Shown one piece after another: positions 1-8,799 of a stretch of DNA of 64,000 nt. A program made the translations under genes and the position numbers. Origin of the DNA: Flavobacterium sp. W4I14. GTDB taxonomy: Bacteria > Bacteroidota > Bacteroidia > Sphingobacteriales > Sphingobacteriaceae. The stretch covers positions 6,324,001 to 6,388,000 of the forward strand of contig JAUSZU010000001.1 of the NCBI GenBank assembly GCA_030817875.1, in the 5' to 3' direction. Positions within the stretch are counted from its first letter, which is position 1. Every line of letters starts with the position of its first letter. The notes beneath the pieces were generated by a model. It ran no database searches and was not told the origin of the DNA. It worked only from the letters and a program-made list of their open reading frames with translations.

Positions 1-276
1 TTTGGTATTTTCCTAAGTCGAGCCATCCAAGTTTGGCGTTTTGGGTTTCAGTTAAGCCAAAATCCAAATCTTCAGAGTGGAAGGTGTCTACTTCTCTATC
101 CGTAGCCTTATCGTAAATAATAACCGTAGCTTTTCCGCTGCACGCATTGCCTTCGCATTTATCAACAAAAATTTTGGCCTTGTAGTGGTCAGAGCTGTTA
201 TTGGCTAAGAATTTAAACTGTGCTTTCGAAGTATTGGCAATCAGTAAAATACAGCAAAAGATAATCAAACTTTTCA
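1..276 (-). CDS. secreted protein of unknown function, partial
   Basis: Ninety-two codons are visible, starting at an ATG at 276 on the minus strand and running off the left edge without a stop. The start is an ordinary signal peptide: Lys2, a hydrophobic run (LIIFCCILLIA) and a likely cleavage after SKAQ near residue 20. The mature part has a close cysteine pair (CEGNAC) and a charged middle. I do not recognise the family. It is shorter than the reporting limit of usual ORF lists only because it is cut by the window edge. Confidence 0.6.
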
Positions 277-332
277 TTAAATATTTTTCGGTAAAATTAC
301 ACCAATATCATCCACCGAAAAGTTAAAAAAGG

Positions 333-1289
333 TTAACGTTTTCTTTTGCGGGTATGGATATAGCTTTGTACAGCAGATTTTGTGGTAAGCCAATCTCTAC
401 CTTCTTTGTAAGCATCTATTTTACCCTGCCTCGCTAACAAACTCACATACTCATGCCCATATGGAACATCAGGTTCCGAAACAATCTGCGATATGGGTTC
501 ATAATCCCCGTAAGTATTTCCTGGCAATGCATTTATATAGATGTTTAACGAGCGCTCCAGAGCCTGCAGCATTAACAAACAAAGCTTATGGTAATTACCC
601 TTGTTGGCTTGGTTAAGTGCCTCGTAGTATTTCTTTCTGTCGTTTTTGAGGATAATAGCAGGTGGGAAGCCTTTGCGCATGAGCAGTAAATTCATGGCAA
701 GCCTCACCGTACGGCCATTTCCATCAAAAAAAGGATGAATCCAAACCAATTTATGATGAAAAATAGTAGACAGCAAAATGTCATTTAAGCCTAAAGGATT
801 ATCATTAATGAAGCCAATTAATTCATCTACTAGATCAGAAACCTTGTTAGCGTTGGGCGGTGTAAAATTTGCACCAACAATGCGAACACCGCCGTTTCTT
901 AGCCTGCCTGCATAATCATCTTCAATGCTCCTGAGCACTAAGCCATGAAGCGATAAAATATCGATACTTCTAAGCGCATAGTTTTTATTAACTAGGGTAT
1001 AGAGGTAATCGATGGCTTTTTCATGATTGTAGGCTTCGAAATGCTCTCTCAATGATTTCCCTTTAACCGTCATCCCTTCCTGTAAAACCATTTGAGTTTC
1101 TTTCAGAGTTAAGGTATTTCCTTCTATGCTATTGGAGTTGTAAGTCCATTCTAAAGTGAGGTCTTCTTTGATACGGTGTAGCGCACTATTGGGCAGTGGC
1201 CTCGAGGTTTCTAACCTGGCTTTTTTTTCGTACAACCTATCTATTTGAGGTAGTAGTTCTTCTAAATCGCTTAAATCGAATTCCCACAT
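333..1289 (-). CDS. Fic family protein with C-terminal helix-turn-helix
   Basis: Fic proteins transfer AMP (or a related group) from a nucleotide to a hydroxyl on a target protein. The complete core motif HPFFDGNGRTVR is at residues 185-196, counted from the ATG at 1289. Near the N-terminus SNSIEG (52-57) fits the inhibitory motif [S/T]xxxE[G/N] that lies before the Fic core in class II members, so the protein is probably self-inhibited. The last ~40 residues (LARQGKIDAYKEGRDW, then TTKSAVQSYI) resemble an excisionase-like HTH, suggesting DNA binding or self-regulation. The frame stays open 6 bases further, but only to a TTG inside the -7 motif, so I use the ATG. No antitoxin-like partner sits beside it. 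The target is unknown. Confidence 0.88.
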   Translation of the reverse strand: MWEFDLSDLEELLPQIDRLYEKKARLETSRPLPNSALHRIKEDLTLEWTYNSNSIEGNTLTLKETQMVLQEGMTVKGKSLREHFEAYNHEKAIDYLYTLVNKNYALRSIDILSLHGLVLRSIEDDYAGRLRNGGVRIVGANFTPPNANKVSDLVDELIGFINDNPLGLNDILLSTIFHHKLVWIHPFFDGNGRTVRLAMNLLLMRKGFPPAIILKNDRKKYYEALNQANKGNYHKLCLLMLQALERSLNIYINALPGNTYGDYEPISQIVSEPDVPYGHEYVSLLARQGKIDAYKEGRDWLTTKSAVQSYIHTRKRKR

Positions 1290-1292
1290 ACC

Positions 1293-1300
1293 CAAATATA
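1293..1300 (-). promoter_or_regulatory. -7 promoter motif TATATTTG of the Fic gene
   Basis: Matches the Bacteroidota consensus TAnnTTTG on the minus strand and ends only 3 bases before the ATG at 1289, so the mRNA would have almost no leader. Confidence 0.5.
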
Positions 1301-1402
1301 ATAACTATCGGTAGGATTTGAAAATTTACTTATCCGATATTAAAGATTTTTATCCAAAAAAATGATAGCTGTTTGCTACCATTTAAAACCTTCTTTATTC
1401 AG

Positions 1403-2479
1403 TTATTCCCATTTGAATACTTTTACGGCTACAGCATAAATACCAATGCCCCAAAGCAATAAGATCATGATCTGGAATTTAACATCCCATAAGCCCGAGC
1501 CCTCAAAAGCTACTTTACGCATGGCATCGTTTAAATAGGTAAGGGGTAATGCTCTGCTAATGGGCTGTAACCAACTTGGGAAAGCCTCGATAGAAAAGAA
1601 TGTCCCTGATAGTAAAAACTGTGGTAAAGTAACGATGTTTGAGATGGGTGGTACCATACTTTCGTTTTTGGCAATCCCTGAAATGATAAAACCAAAGCCC
1701 ATAAAAACAATCACACCAAGGGTGGCCAGTATTAGCATATTGACGACGGTGAGCGCACCATGGACGAGTGTAAAACCAAAAAAGAAATGACCGATTAGGA
1801 TGATAAACAATGCGCCAATTAAGGCAAAGCCAATACGGGCAATACCTTCGCCGATTACAATGCTCGAACGTTTAACAGGTGTAGCAAAAAAACGCTTGAT
1901 TACTAAGGTTTGGCGCAGACTTAAAAAAACGAATGCAGTTCCGAAAACTCCCGTGCTTAATAGCGAAAAGCCTAACTGCCCAGGAAGTATAAAATCGATG
2001 GTTTTATATTCACGGCCTGTAATGGTGCTTTCTTTTATCTCGGCTACTATAGGCTTTAAGGTTTTATCGTAAAAAATATTGTTTAAAACTGATTTCAAAA
2101 TCCCGCCTTTATCTCTCGATGCAGAGGTGTAAACTACATTAACCGAATAGGCGGCAGAATTTACTTTTCTATGCACATCAATCATGGCATCAACATTACC
2201 CTTTTCAAGTAATTTATCAAACTCGGCTTTCGATTTATCTTTAACCAGGCGGATCATCCCTGTTTTTTCTAACATGCCCATTACAGGGTTGTTTACATCA
2301 GCGCCTGGTGTTACGCCCACGTCGATACGGGTTCCACCACCTCCTAAAAATCCGAAGACTAAAATAAATATCAAAGGAAAAGCAAGCGTAAATACCACTG
2401 CCGATGGGCTCCGCATAATTGACCGGAAACTCGCTTTGGCAAGGGCAAGGGTTGCTGTAAGGTTATTGTATTTTTTCAT
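1403..2479 (-). CDS. ABC-2 type transporter permease
   Basis: This is a 358-residue membrane subunit of an ABC-2 exporter. One membrane segment lies near residues 25-47 (VVFTLAFPLIFILVFGF). A soluble extracytoplasmic part of about 130 residues follows, then five to six further segments in the C-terminal half, with the family-typical LPGQLGFSLLSTG and LPQFLLSGTFF stretches. It lies 174 bases downstream of the ATP-binding subunit on the same strand and almost certainly works with it. Substrate cannot be told from sequence; related systems export drugs, lipids or polysaccharide parts. Confidence 0.88.
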   Translation of the reverse strand: MKKYNNLTATLALAKASFRSIMRSPSAVVFTLAFPLIFILVFGFLGGGGTRIDVGVTPGADVNNPVMGMLEKTGMIRLVKDKSKAEFDKLLEKGNVDAMIDVHRKVNSAAYSVNVVYTSASRDKGGILKSVLNNIFYDKTLKPIVAEIKESTITGREYKTIDFILPGQLGFSLLSTGVFGTAFVFLSLRQTLVIKRFFATPVKRSSIVIGEGIARIGFALIGALFIILIGHFFFGFTLVHGALTVVNMLILATLGVIVFMGFGFIISGIAKNESMVPPISNIVTLPQFLLSGTFFSIEAFPSWLQPISRALPLTYLNDAMRKVAFEGSGLWDVKFQIMILLLWGIGIYAVAVKVFKWE

Positions 2480-2653
2480 TTACTATTTGATTAATAGTTG
2501 TACTGTTTTTATGTTCTTAAACCCGATTGTAATGTAAATCCTTTTTGTTTTAGATGTTTTTATTACCTATGGATAGATTGACAAAAAGATTGTAACGGAA
2601 AGCGGGAGTAACGTTAATTGTAATGCTGCCCTTGCTTTTCAAAAAAAAATAAA

Positions 2654-3418
2654 TTATTCTCTCCATTCCTGGCCGGTAAGGTTGATGAAAACATCTTCCA
2701 GATTGGCCTTTTTGACTTCTTTTTTGCGCTCAAAACCACTGCTCACTAATTTATCTATTAAATTATCAGGAGTATCCAGTGCGATAATCTGTCCGCGTTC
2801 TACAAAAGCAACGCGATCGCAAAGTTGCTCAGCCTCGTCCATATAATGGGTGGTAATTACAACGGTGGTGCCTGCATTACGGATTTCGATAATCAGATCC
2901 CAAAGATTTCTTCTAGCCTGTGGGTCTAAGCCTGTTGTAGGCTCATCCAAAAAAATAATTTTGGGTTGGTTGATTAATGTAGTGGCTATAGAGAAACGCT
3001 GTTTCTGTCCGCCAGAAAGTGCTTTGTATTTGGCTTTGGCCTTATCTTGAAGGTTTACTTTCTCCAGCATTTCCATCGGTTTGATGTTGGCGCCATATAA
3101 ACCGGCAAAAAGTTCGATCAGTTCGATAAGATTCAAATTTGGATAATAACCAGCTGCCTGTAGCTGTACACCAATAATCTGTTTAATGTCCTGTGGCTGT
3201 TTGTCGACAGAAAAACCATCAACAATAATTTCGCCGGAGGTTTTATCCCTTAGGGTTTCAATAATTTCGAGGGTGGTGGTTTTTCCGGCGCCATTAGGGC
3301 CAAGCAGACCAAAAATCTCATGCTCGTACACTTCAAAGCTAAGCCCTTGAACGGCCACGAAATCATCGTATTTTTTTACCAGGTTTTTAACACTAATAAT
3401 GGCTTTTTTTGTTTCCAT
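2654..3418 (-). CDS. ABC transporter ATP-binding protein
   Basis: The 254-residue ATPase subunit of the exporter has Walker A GPNGAGKT (40-47), the Q-loop region, signature LSGGQ (134-138), Walker B IIFLDEP (154-160) and a switch His in ITTHYMDEAEQL. The tail VKKANLEDVFINLTG is the ending usual for DrrA/CcmA-type ATPases that pair with ABC-2 permeases. The start ATG at 3418 is preceded by TACATTCG on the minus strand, one base off the -7 consensus. The permease gene follows. Confidence 0.93.
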   Translation of the reverse strand: METKKAIISVKNLVKKYDDFVAVQGLSFEVYEHEIFGLLGPNGAGKTTTLEIIETLRDKTSGEIIVDGFSVDKQPQDIKQIIGVQLQAAGYYPNLNLIELIELFAGLYGANIKPMEMLEKVNLQDKAKAKYKALSGGQKQRFSIATTLINQPKIIFLDEPTTGLDPQARRNLWDLIIEIRNAGTTVVITTHYMDEAEQLCDRVAFVERGQIIALDTPDNLIDKLVSSGFERKKEVKKANLEDVFINLTGQEWRE

Positions 3419-3514
3419 ATTGCGAATGTAAGCAGCTTTAAATGAATAGAGAATGAATTTGTAGATGGATAACCGAAAATGTCGGTAAAATGATGTTTGT
3501 AGTAGGTAAAAATA

Positions 3515-4375
3515 TTAATTGGTGTTCTTTTTGGTTAAAACGATCACATCGCGATCAATCGAGTCTATTTTGTAAGTGTTTTTAGCCTTGTTAAAAGCTT
3601 CGTCGAAAACAATTTGATTTTTTAGAATACTAAACTTTCCTTTTGTATTTATACTGTCGGCAGGAATAACATACGATTCCCTATAAGTGCGATCGTATTC
3701 CATTCTGTGTTTCCAGGGGTTTTGGTATTCGCGTAGTTTTTTCCCCGTAAAGGTTCCATTGGTTTTAAGCGATACCCAGTAGGTAGTTTTTAGATCATAA
3801 GATTCAGCACTCCATGTGGTATCTGGTTTCTTTGCCGCGTTAAATTTATAGATTAACCCATATTGTATTTTCTCTACAAATTCCCTGTTGTTGGTTACTG
3901 AATTTTGAAGCCTGAAATTGGCATTTGTGCCATAGAGGGTGTCTAAGTTTTTATTTGCGGCAAATTTCCAGTTCGTATAAATGTAATCTTTAGCGTTAAG
4001 TACTTCATTTATTCTTTTTAGGTAGATCGTGTCGATGTTAGCAGCTGCTCCCTTTCCCTGTCCGCCACCAAAAGGGTTATGTCCTTCTATGTTGTAACTC
4101 AAAAACCCTTCTTTTTTTATGATTTCTGAAAAGTGAAGGGGAGGAGCTTCCATCATGAAGATTTCAGATATGAAAAATTTATTATAACGGAGTTCTTTTA
4201 AGTGAAATTTGCCATTTGCATCGGTAATGGTTTCGCCCACCTTACAGCCAACAACAGGTTTATTCTGATAATCCAATATAGTGCCTGTGATTGCCGGTCT
4301 CGACAGTCTGGAAATACAGGCGCTGAACAAACACAATGAAACAGCAATACACGCAATAAAAAGGTTTTTCAACAT
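3515..4375 (-). CDS. lipoprotein with carboxypeptidase-regulatory-like domain
   Basis: I start it at the ATG at 4375. The frame continues to a TTG at 4405, but that would begin inside the carA terminator. From 4375 the first 20 residues form a lipoprotein signal ending in the lipobox LFSAC (Cys20). Residues ~25-60 (ITGTILDYQNKPVVGCKV, then TDANGKFHL) look like a CarboxypepD_reg beta-sandwich, common in Bacteroidota surface lipoproteins. The remaining ~200 residues are not recognised. They are rich in aromatic residues and end in alternating beta-like segments. Probably anchored in the outer or inner membrane facing the periplasm. Confidence 0.65.
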   Translation of the reverse strand: MLKNLFIACIAVSLCLFSACISRLSRPAITGTILDYQNKPVVGCKVGETITDANGKFHLKELRYNKFFISEIFMMEAPPLHFSEIIKKEGFLSYNIEGHNPFGGGQGKGAAANIDTIYLKRINEVLNAKDYIYTNWKFAANKNLDTLYGTNANFRLQNSVTNNREFVEKIQYGLIYKFNAAKKPDTTWSAESYDLKTTYWVSLKTNGTFTGKKLREYQNPWKHRMEYDRTYRESYVIPADSINTKGKFSILKNQIVFDEAFNKAKNTYKIDSIDRDVIVLTKKNTN

Positions 4376-4392
4376 GTTCTGATTTAAATAAA

Positions 4393-4424
4393 AAAACACT
4401 GCCAATAGGATTGAGCAGTGTTTT
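4393..4424 (-). terminator. hairpin terminator of carA
   Basis: A perfect 10-bp stem AAAACACTGC / GCAGTGTTTT with a 12-base loop, followed on the minus strand by a T-run. It lies 26 bases after the carA stop codon. Confidence 0.8.
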
Positions 4425-4450
4425 AATGCTTTAATAGAAAGAATTGTATT

Positions 4451-5563
4451 TTACCAGGTTAATTCGCCCTTCATTACATCAACAAAATCGTCGAATAAGT
4501 AACGCGAATCATGTGGACCTGGTGAAGACTCTGGGTGATACTGAACTGAGAATGCCTTTTTGCCTTTAACACGGATGCCCTCTATTGATTTATCGTTTAA
4601 ATTAATGTGTGTAATCTCTACTTTATCAGAGTTTCTAACCTCGTCAGGAATTACACCAAAACCGTGGTTTTGTGAGGTAACCTCGCAGTGGTTTTTGATA
4701 ATGTTTTTTACCGGATGGTTTAATCCACGGTGACCATTAAACATTTTCATGGTACCAATACCATTAGCTTCGGCCAATAACTGGTGACCTAAACAGATCC
4801 CGAACATTGGTTTATTTACCGCTAGAATATCTTTAATTGTTTCTACAGCGTAAGGCATCACTGATGGGTCGCCAGGACCGTTAGAAATGAAATAACCATC
4901 AGGGCTGAATTTTTCCATTTCGGCAAAAGTAGTTTTCGCCGGGAAAACCTGAACGTAGATATCGCGGTTTTCGAAACTGCGCAAAATGTTTTTCTTGATA
5001 CCTAAATCTAAAGCCGCCACTTTTAAGCTCGCTTCAGGATTGCCATAAAAATAAGGTTCTGTTGTACTTACTTTAGATGAAAGCTCTAAACCTTCCATTG
5101 AAGGTACTTCGGCTAATTTTTGCTTTAATTCTTCTAAATCAGTAATCTCAGAGGAAATAATTGCATTCATTGCGCCTTTATCTCTAATGTGACGAACCAA
5201 TGCACGTGTGTCGATATCAGAAATGGCAACCAGGTTGTCGTTCTGAAAATAGTCCTGAATAGATTCTGTTGCTTCTTTACGGCTATAAACGATGTTGTAA
5301 TTTTTGCACACTAAACCAGCAATTTTAATCGAACCTGATTCGATTTCATCTTTGTGGATACCGTAATTGCCAATATGCGCATTGGTGGTAACCATTATCT
5401 GTCCAAAATAACTTGGATCAGTAAAAATTTCCTGGTAACCTGTCATCCCGGTATTAAAACAAATTTCGCCAGTAGTAGTCCCAATTTTTCCGGCCGCTTT
5501 GCCGTAAAAAACTGTGCCATCGGCCAGTAATAAAATCGCAGGTAACTTGGTGTAGTTAGTCAT
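4451..5563 (-). CDS. carA: carbamoyl-phosphate synthase small (glutaminase) subunit
   Basis: CarA hydrolyses glutamine and passes ammonia to CarB for carbamoyl phosphate, the precursor of pyrimidines and arginine. At 370 residues it has family length. The N-terminal CPSase domain includes FNTGMTGYQEIFTDPSY (36-52). The class I amidotransferase domain carries the nucleophile Cys257 in GICLGHQ and the His343/Glu345 pair in QYHPE. carB is not in the window, so the two subunits are unlinked here. It is transcribed alone, divergently from panB, with its own terminator. Confidence 0.97.
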   Translation of the reverse strand: MTNYTKLPAILLLADGTVFYGKAAGKIGTTTGEICFNTGMTGYQEIFTDPSYFGQIMVTTNAHIGNYGIHKDEIESGSIKIAGLVCKNYNIVYSRKEATESIQDYFQNDNLVAISDIDTRALVRHIRDKGAMNAIISSEITDLEELKQKLAEVPSMEGLELSSKVSTTEPYFYGNPEASLKVAALDLGIKKNILRSFENRDIYVQVFPAKTTFAEMEKFSPDGYFISNGPGDPSVMPYAVETIKDILAVNKPMFGICLGHQLLAEANGIGTMKMFNGHRGLNHPVKNIIKNHCEVTSQNHGFGVIPDEVRNSDKVEITHINLNDKSIEGIRVKGKKAFSVQYHPESSPGPHDSRYLFDDFVDVMKGELTW

Positions 5564-5681
5564 GGTAATTACAATATGGATTTTGATTTAAAAAAGAGTT
5601 GAAAAAAGAATGGCTTTCGGCATTAAAGCCGTTTTTGCTAGGTGCAAAAAAAGATGAATATATCCCTTCCATTTCGGGGTA

Positions 5682-5689
5682 CAAAGATA
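5682..5689 (-). promoter_or_regulatory. -7 promoter motif TATCTTTG of carA
   Basis: Exact TAnnTTTG on the minus strand, about 118 bases upstream of the carA ATG. This leaves a leader of ~115 bases, the longest of the promoters seen here, which could hold regulation. No clear -33 element. Confidence 0.4.
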
Positions 5690-5857
5690 GAGTTTTAGAT
5701 TGGAAATGTAAAGAGAAAAGTGAAATAAGGTTAGCGCTAAAAGCAGAAAGACTAAAGCTGAAAGCAGTGAACACGATTTAAATAAAAAATGATTTTTGCC
5801 TGAGATAGCTTTGGTCTTTTACCTTTGGTCTTTTCAGCTTAATTAAAGAAAAAACAA

Positions 5858-5865
5858 TACTTTTG
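5858..5865 (+). promoter_or_regulatory. -7 promoter motif TACTTTTG of panB
   Basis: Exact TAnnTTTG that ends 19 bases before the panB ATG at 5885. Confidence 0.5.
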
Positions 5866-5884
5866 GCAATACAAAACAAATCCC

Positions 5885-6700
5885 ATGTCGGTACATAAAG
5901 AAATCAAACGCATCACCACGCACACTTTACAGGAAATGAAGCAACGTGGTGAAAAAATATCGATGTTAACGGCCTACGATTACTCGATGGCTACTATTTT
6001 AGATGACGCAGGATTAGACGTTCTGCTTGTAGGCGATTCGGCTTCTAATGTTATGGCTGGTCATGAAACAACTTTGCCTATTACGCTGGATCAGATGATT
6101 TACCATGCTGCCTCGGTAATCAGGGCAGTAAAGCGCGCTTTTGTTGTTGTCGATTTACCTTTTGGCTCTTATCAGGGAAATTCAAAGGAAGCTTTGAACT
6201 CAGCGATAAGAATTATGAAAGAATCGGGTGCCCACGGTGTTAAATTGGAAGGCGGCGAAGAAATTATCGAATCTGTTCAACGTATTATCACAGCAGGAAT
6301 ACCTGTAATGGGGCACTTGGGCTTAACGCCTCAATCTATTTATAAATTCGGAACCTATACGGTTCGCGCTAAGGAAGAAGAAGAAGCAAATAAGTTAAAA
6401 ACAGATGTTTTGGCTTTACAGGCTGCGGGCTGTTTTGCCATCGTATTAGAAAAAATTCCTGCTGCATTAGGTAAAGAAGTTACAGAAAGCTTGAATATCC
6501 CAACTATTGGTATTGGAGCCGGACAAGACTGCGACGGCCAGGTTTTGGTGGTAAATGACATGATTGGCTTAACAAAAGGGTTTAAACCACGTTTTTTACG
6601 TCAATATATTAATTTATACGATGAAATTTTAGGCGCAGCACAATCGTACATTCGTGATGTGAAAGCAAACGATTTCCCGAACGAAAAAGAACAGTATTAA
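5885..6700 (+). CDS. panB: 3-methyl-2-oxobutanoate hydroxymethyltransferase
   Basis: PanB adds a hydroxymethyl group from methylene-tetrahydrofolate to alpha-ketoisovalerate, giving ketopantoate, the first step of pantothenate and CoA synthesis. The 271 residues match family length. Diagnostic stretches are LTAYDYSMA, the metal-binding GDSASNVMAGHETTLP (around residue 51), the substrate loop KLEGGEE and the glycine-rich GHLGLTPQS. The C-terminal IGIGAGQDCDGQVLV is also conserved. It is cytoplasmic. The plus-strand neighbour is a pseudouridine synthase 143 bases away. Confidence 0.96.
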   Translation: MSVHKEIKRITTHTLQEMKQRGEKISMLTAYDYSMATILDDAGLDVLLVGDSASNVMAGHETTLPITLDQMIYHAASVIRAVKRAFVVVDLPFGSYQGNSKEALNSAIRIMKESGAHGVKLEGGEEIIESVQRIITAGIPVMGHLGLTPQSIYKFGTYTVRAKEEEEANKLKTDVLALQAAGCFAIVLEKIPAALGKEVTESLNIPTIGIGAGQDCDGQVLVVNDMIGLTKGFKPRFLRQYINLYDEILGAAQSYIRDVKANDFPNEKEQY

Positions 6701-6843
6701 GTTTGGAGTTGGGCGTTTTGAGTTTGGAGTTTTTTCAAGCGCAGATAAACTATCCAACTTTAAACAATTAACCAATAAACTTTCGCAATAGACGATTTGC
6801 TTTGTCAAATGAACTAATGACGGATGAACCAATAAACTAACCG

Positions 6844-7530
6844 ATGCCAATTACCGATAACGACATCCTTTTTGAAGACAATCATTTAATCGCCATTAAT
6901 AAAAGGGCAGGTGATATTGTACAGGTTGATGAAACTGGTGATGAACCTTTGGATGAACAGGTAAAAAAGTATATCGCTAAAAAGTACAATAAGCCAAATG
7001 GTGCTTTTTTAGGTGTAGTACACCGTTTAGATCGGCCGGTGAGCGGTGTAATCTTGTTTGCCAAAACAAGTAAAGCTTTAGAACGGATGAATGCCGTTTT
7101 TAAAAATAGAGAAGTAAAGAAAACCTATTGGGCAGTGGTGAAGAACAAGCCAGAGAAAGAGTCGGCTACTTTGATCCATTGGCTGGTTAAAAACCCGCAG
7201 AAAAATGTGGTTTCCTATTACAATACAGAGGTTACTGGTAGTCAGCGTGCGGAGCTTTCTTACAAAGTAAAGGCGAAGGTTGGCGATTATTACCTCTTAG
7301 AGGTAGATCCCTTAACCGGACGTTCGCACCAGATCAGGGTTCAGCTCTCATCAATGGGGTGCCCGATTATGGGTGATAATAAATATGGCTATCCCCGGGG
7401 AAGCAGAAAAGGAAGCATTTGCCTACATGCCCGCCGTTTACAGTTTATACACCCGGTTAAAAAAGAACCCGTAAATATATTTGCTAAGCTGCCTGTTGAT
7501 GGTTTTTGGGAACGCTTCGAAGACTTATAG
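6844..7530 (+). CDS. RluA-family pseudouridine synthase
   Basis: It converts uridine to pseudouridine in RNA. The catalytic Asp63 lies in the RluA motif HRLDRPVSG (60-68), and GRSHQIRVQLSSMG near residue 160 is the other family signature. At 228 residues it lacks an N-terminal S4 domain, like RluC/RluA-type minimal enzymes. I cannot assign the RNA target. The ATG at 6844 directly abuts a degenerate array of CCAATAAAC-type words (6755-6842), so there is no ordinary leader. Confidence 0.92.
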   Translation: MPITDNDILFEDNHLIAINKRAGDIVQVDETGDEPLDEQVKKYIAKKYNKPNGAFLGVVHRLDRPVSGVILFAKTSKALERMNAVFKNREVKKTYWAVVKNKPEKESATLIHWLVKNPQKNVVSYYNTEVTGSQRAELSYKVKAKVGDYYLLEVDPLTGRSHQIRVQLSSMGCPIMGDNKYGYPRGSRKGSICLHARRLQFIHPVKKEPVNIFAKLPVDGFWERFEDL

Positions 7531-7642
7531 CACACAATATTTAATATAATTAAGATATCCGGTCACAATATTTATTATTTGATCGGATTTTTTATGATTT
7601 GGCATCATATTTCGTCTGTTCAAGACTAAAACCAAATTAATC

Positions 7643-8071
7643 ATGAAAAACACCCTCTTATCTATTGCTGCAGCAGGCTTACTGGCTTCTACATTGGTTT
7701 CGTGCGAGAGCACTAAAAAAACGGAAACAACCAAAGACTCTAGTGAAATTTCCGCTAATGGAGACACCATTACCAAAATAACGACAAAAACAACTGAAAC
7801 AGTTAAAACCGATGTTCCAACTTTCTCAAGTGAAGAAGTAAACAAAGGGCTTGCTGAATATGCTAAACTTAAAGACGAATATGTAGCAGCTGTGAAAAGT
7901 AAAAATGCTGCAGAAATTAAAGCATTAAGCGATAAATACACGGCTTGGGCAAATCAGGCAACAGGCTGGGCAAGCAAGCTAAAGCCAGATGAAATACAAA
8001 AGTATTCTGATTATATGCTTAAGTTAAGCGAAGAATGGACGAAAGCAGCGAAGGACGCAGTAACTAAATAA
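7643..8071 (+). CDS. small helical lipoprotein of unknown function
   Basis: 142 residues. A lipoprotein signal ends in LVSC with the lipidated Cys21. A Lys/Thr-rich linker (TTKDSSEISANGDTITK) follows, then a helical part of about 80 residues with Lys/Glu/Ala heptads (EYAKLKDEYVAAVKSKNAAEIKALS) and several Trp. It is probably periplasmic and membrane-tethered. I do not recognise a named family. It is transcribed alone, and a long palindrome (8092-8167) follows its stop. Confidence 0.7.
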   Translation: MKNTLLSIAAAGLLASTLVSCESTKKTETTKDSSEISANGDTITKITTKTTETVKTDVPTFSSEEVNKGLAEYAKLKDEYVAAVKSKNAAEIKALSDKYTAWANQATGWASKLKPDEIQKYSDYMLKLSEEWTKAAKDAVTK

Positions 8072-8091
8072 AGTTCAAATTATAGAAAAAT

Positions 8092-8167
8092 CGTCATTCT
8101 CGCGAATGTGGGAATCTTAAAGCATTTTTGTTAGGCATTAAGATTTCCAATCAAGTTGGGAATGACG
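8092..8167. repeat. long intergenic palindrome, CGTCATTC type
   Basis: Imperfect inverted repeat of about 30 bases per arm: CGTCATTCTCGCGAATG... at 8092-8120 and ...GTTGGGAATGACG at 8138-8167. It lies between two convergent genes and may also end transcription. Similar elements occur at 41994, 54314, 54578 and 62391. Confidence 0.65.
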
Positions 8168-8178
8168 GTTCTTCGGGA

Positions 8179-8652
8179 TTATTTACAATCAATTTTACTG
8201 AAGATCATCGATCCGTCAAACTTTAGTTTGCTGAGGTCTTTGAACTTGGCTTCACCTTTTACTTCCTGTACATCGCCAAATCCCTCTGCTAACTGATCAT
8301 CTTTTTTCAAAAAAGCCACTTCCCTAATTGATGTTTTGCCTTCAGACTGAAAAGTATAGTTAGCAATTATGGTATCGCCTTTAACAATTCCGGCTATAGT
8401 GCCTGCATTTTTATCTTTTTCGTATAAATTATAACCTAACGTACCTGTTACCTTATTATCCACTGTTTTTAACGACAGGGTGGCAGTATCTCGGTTTTTA
8501 ATGTACTGGTAGCACCGAATAGAATCGGGGCTTGCAGTTGCATTGGTTACTATGGTGGAATCTATTTTGGCCTGTGTTTTTTTTGCCGTGCCGCCCTGGC
8601 AAGACGCCAGCAATAAAGCGGCTGCTCCTAGTATTGGGATGATGTTTTTCAT
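8179..8652 (-). CDS. small lipoprotein of unknown function
   Basis: 157 residues with a clear lipobox LLASC (Cys18). The mature part has alternating polar and hydrophobic residues typical of a beta-rich lipocalin- or copper-chaperone-like fold (TATLSLKTVDNKVTGTLGYN; GTIAGIVKGDTIIANYTF). Similar short lipoproteins that read as modified ligand-binding barrels are frequent in Sphingobacteriaceae, but I cannot name the family. It has two distal cysteines (one near residue 47, one at the C-terminus) that could form a disulfide. Confidence 0.65.
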   Translation of the reverse strand: MKNIIPILGAAALLLASCQGGTAKKTQAKIDSTIVTNATASPDSIRCYQYIKNRDTATLSLKTVDNKVTGTLGYNLYEKDKNAGTIAGIVKGDTIIANYTFQSEGKTSIREVAFLKKDDQLAEGFGDVQEVKGEAKFKDLSKLKFDGSMIFSKIDCK

Positions 8653-8799
8653 TAGGATATATTCTTTTCTTATCGGATTGGTTTTTTATTATTAAGCAAA
8701 GCCCCTGCCAAAAAGATTCGTAAACCTATACCGATCTTACATCAGAATTAAGTTTACCCTAAATATCTGTGCTATGTGATAAGCTTATCAGGGGAAGTT

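Larger units (their letters stand above)
5564..5884. other. intergenic region between divergent carA and panB
   Basis: About 320 bases with no convincing gene; a 60-codon plus-strand frame at 5599-5781 has no family resemblance and overlaps the carA promoter. It holds TATCTTTG for carA at 5682-5689 (minus strand), TACTTTTG for panB at 5858-5865, and a degenerate word array (AAAAGCAGAAAGACTAAAGC type) at about 5735-5768. Confidence 0.6.

Noticed and set aside
5599..5781. 60-codon plus-strand frame between carA and panB
   Set aside because: It covers the carA promoter and a word array, has no signal, domain or start context, and reads as chance.
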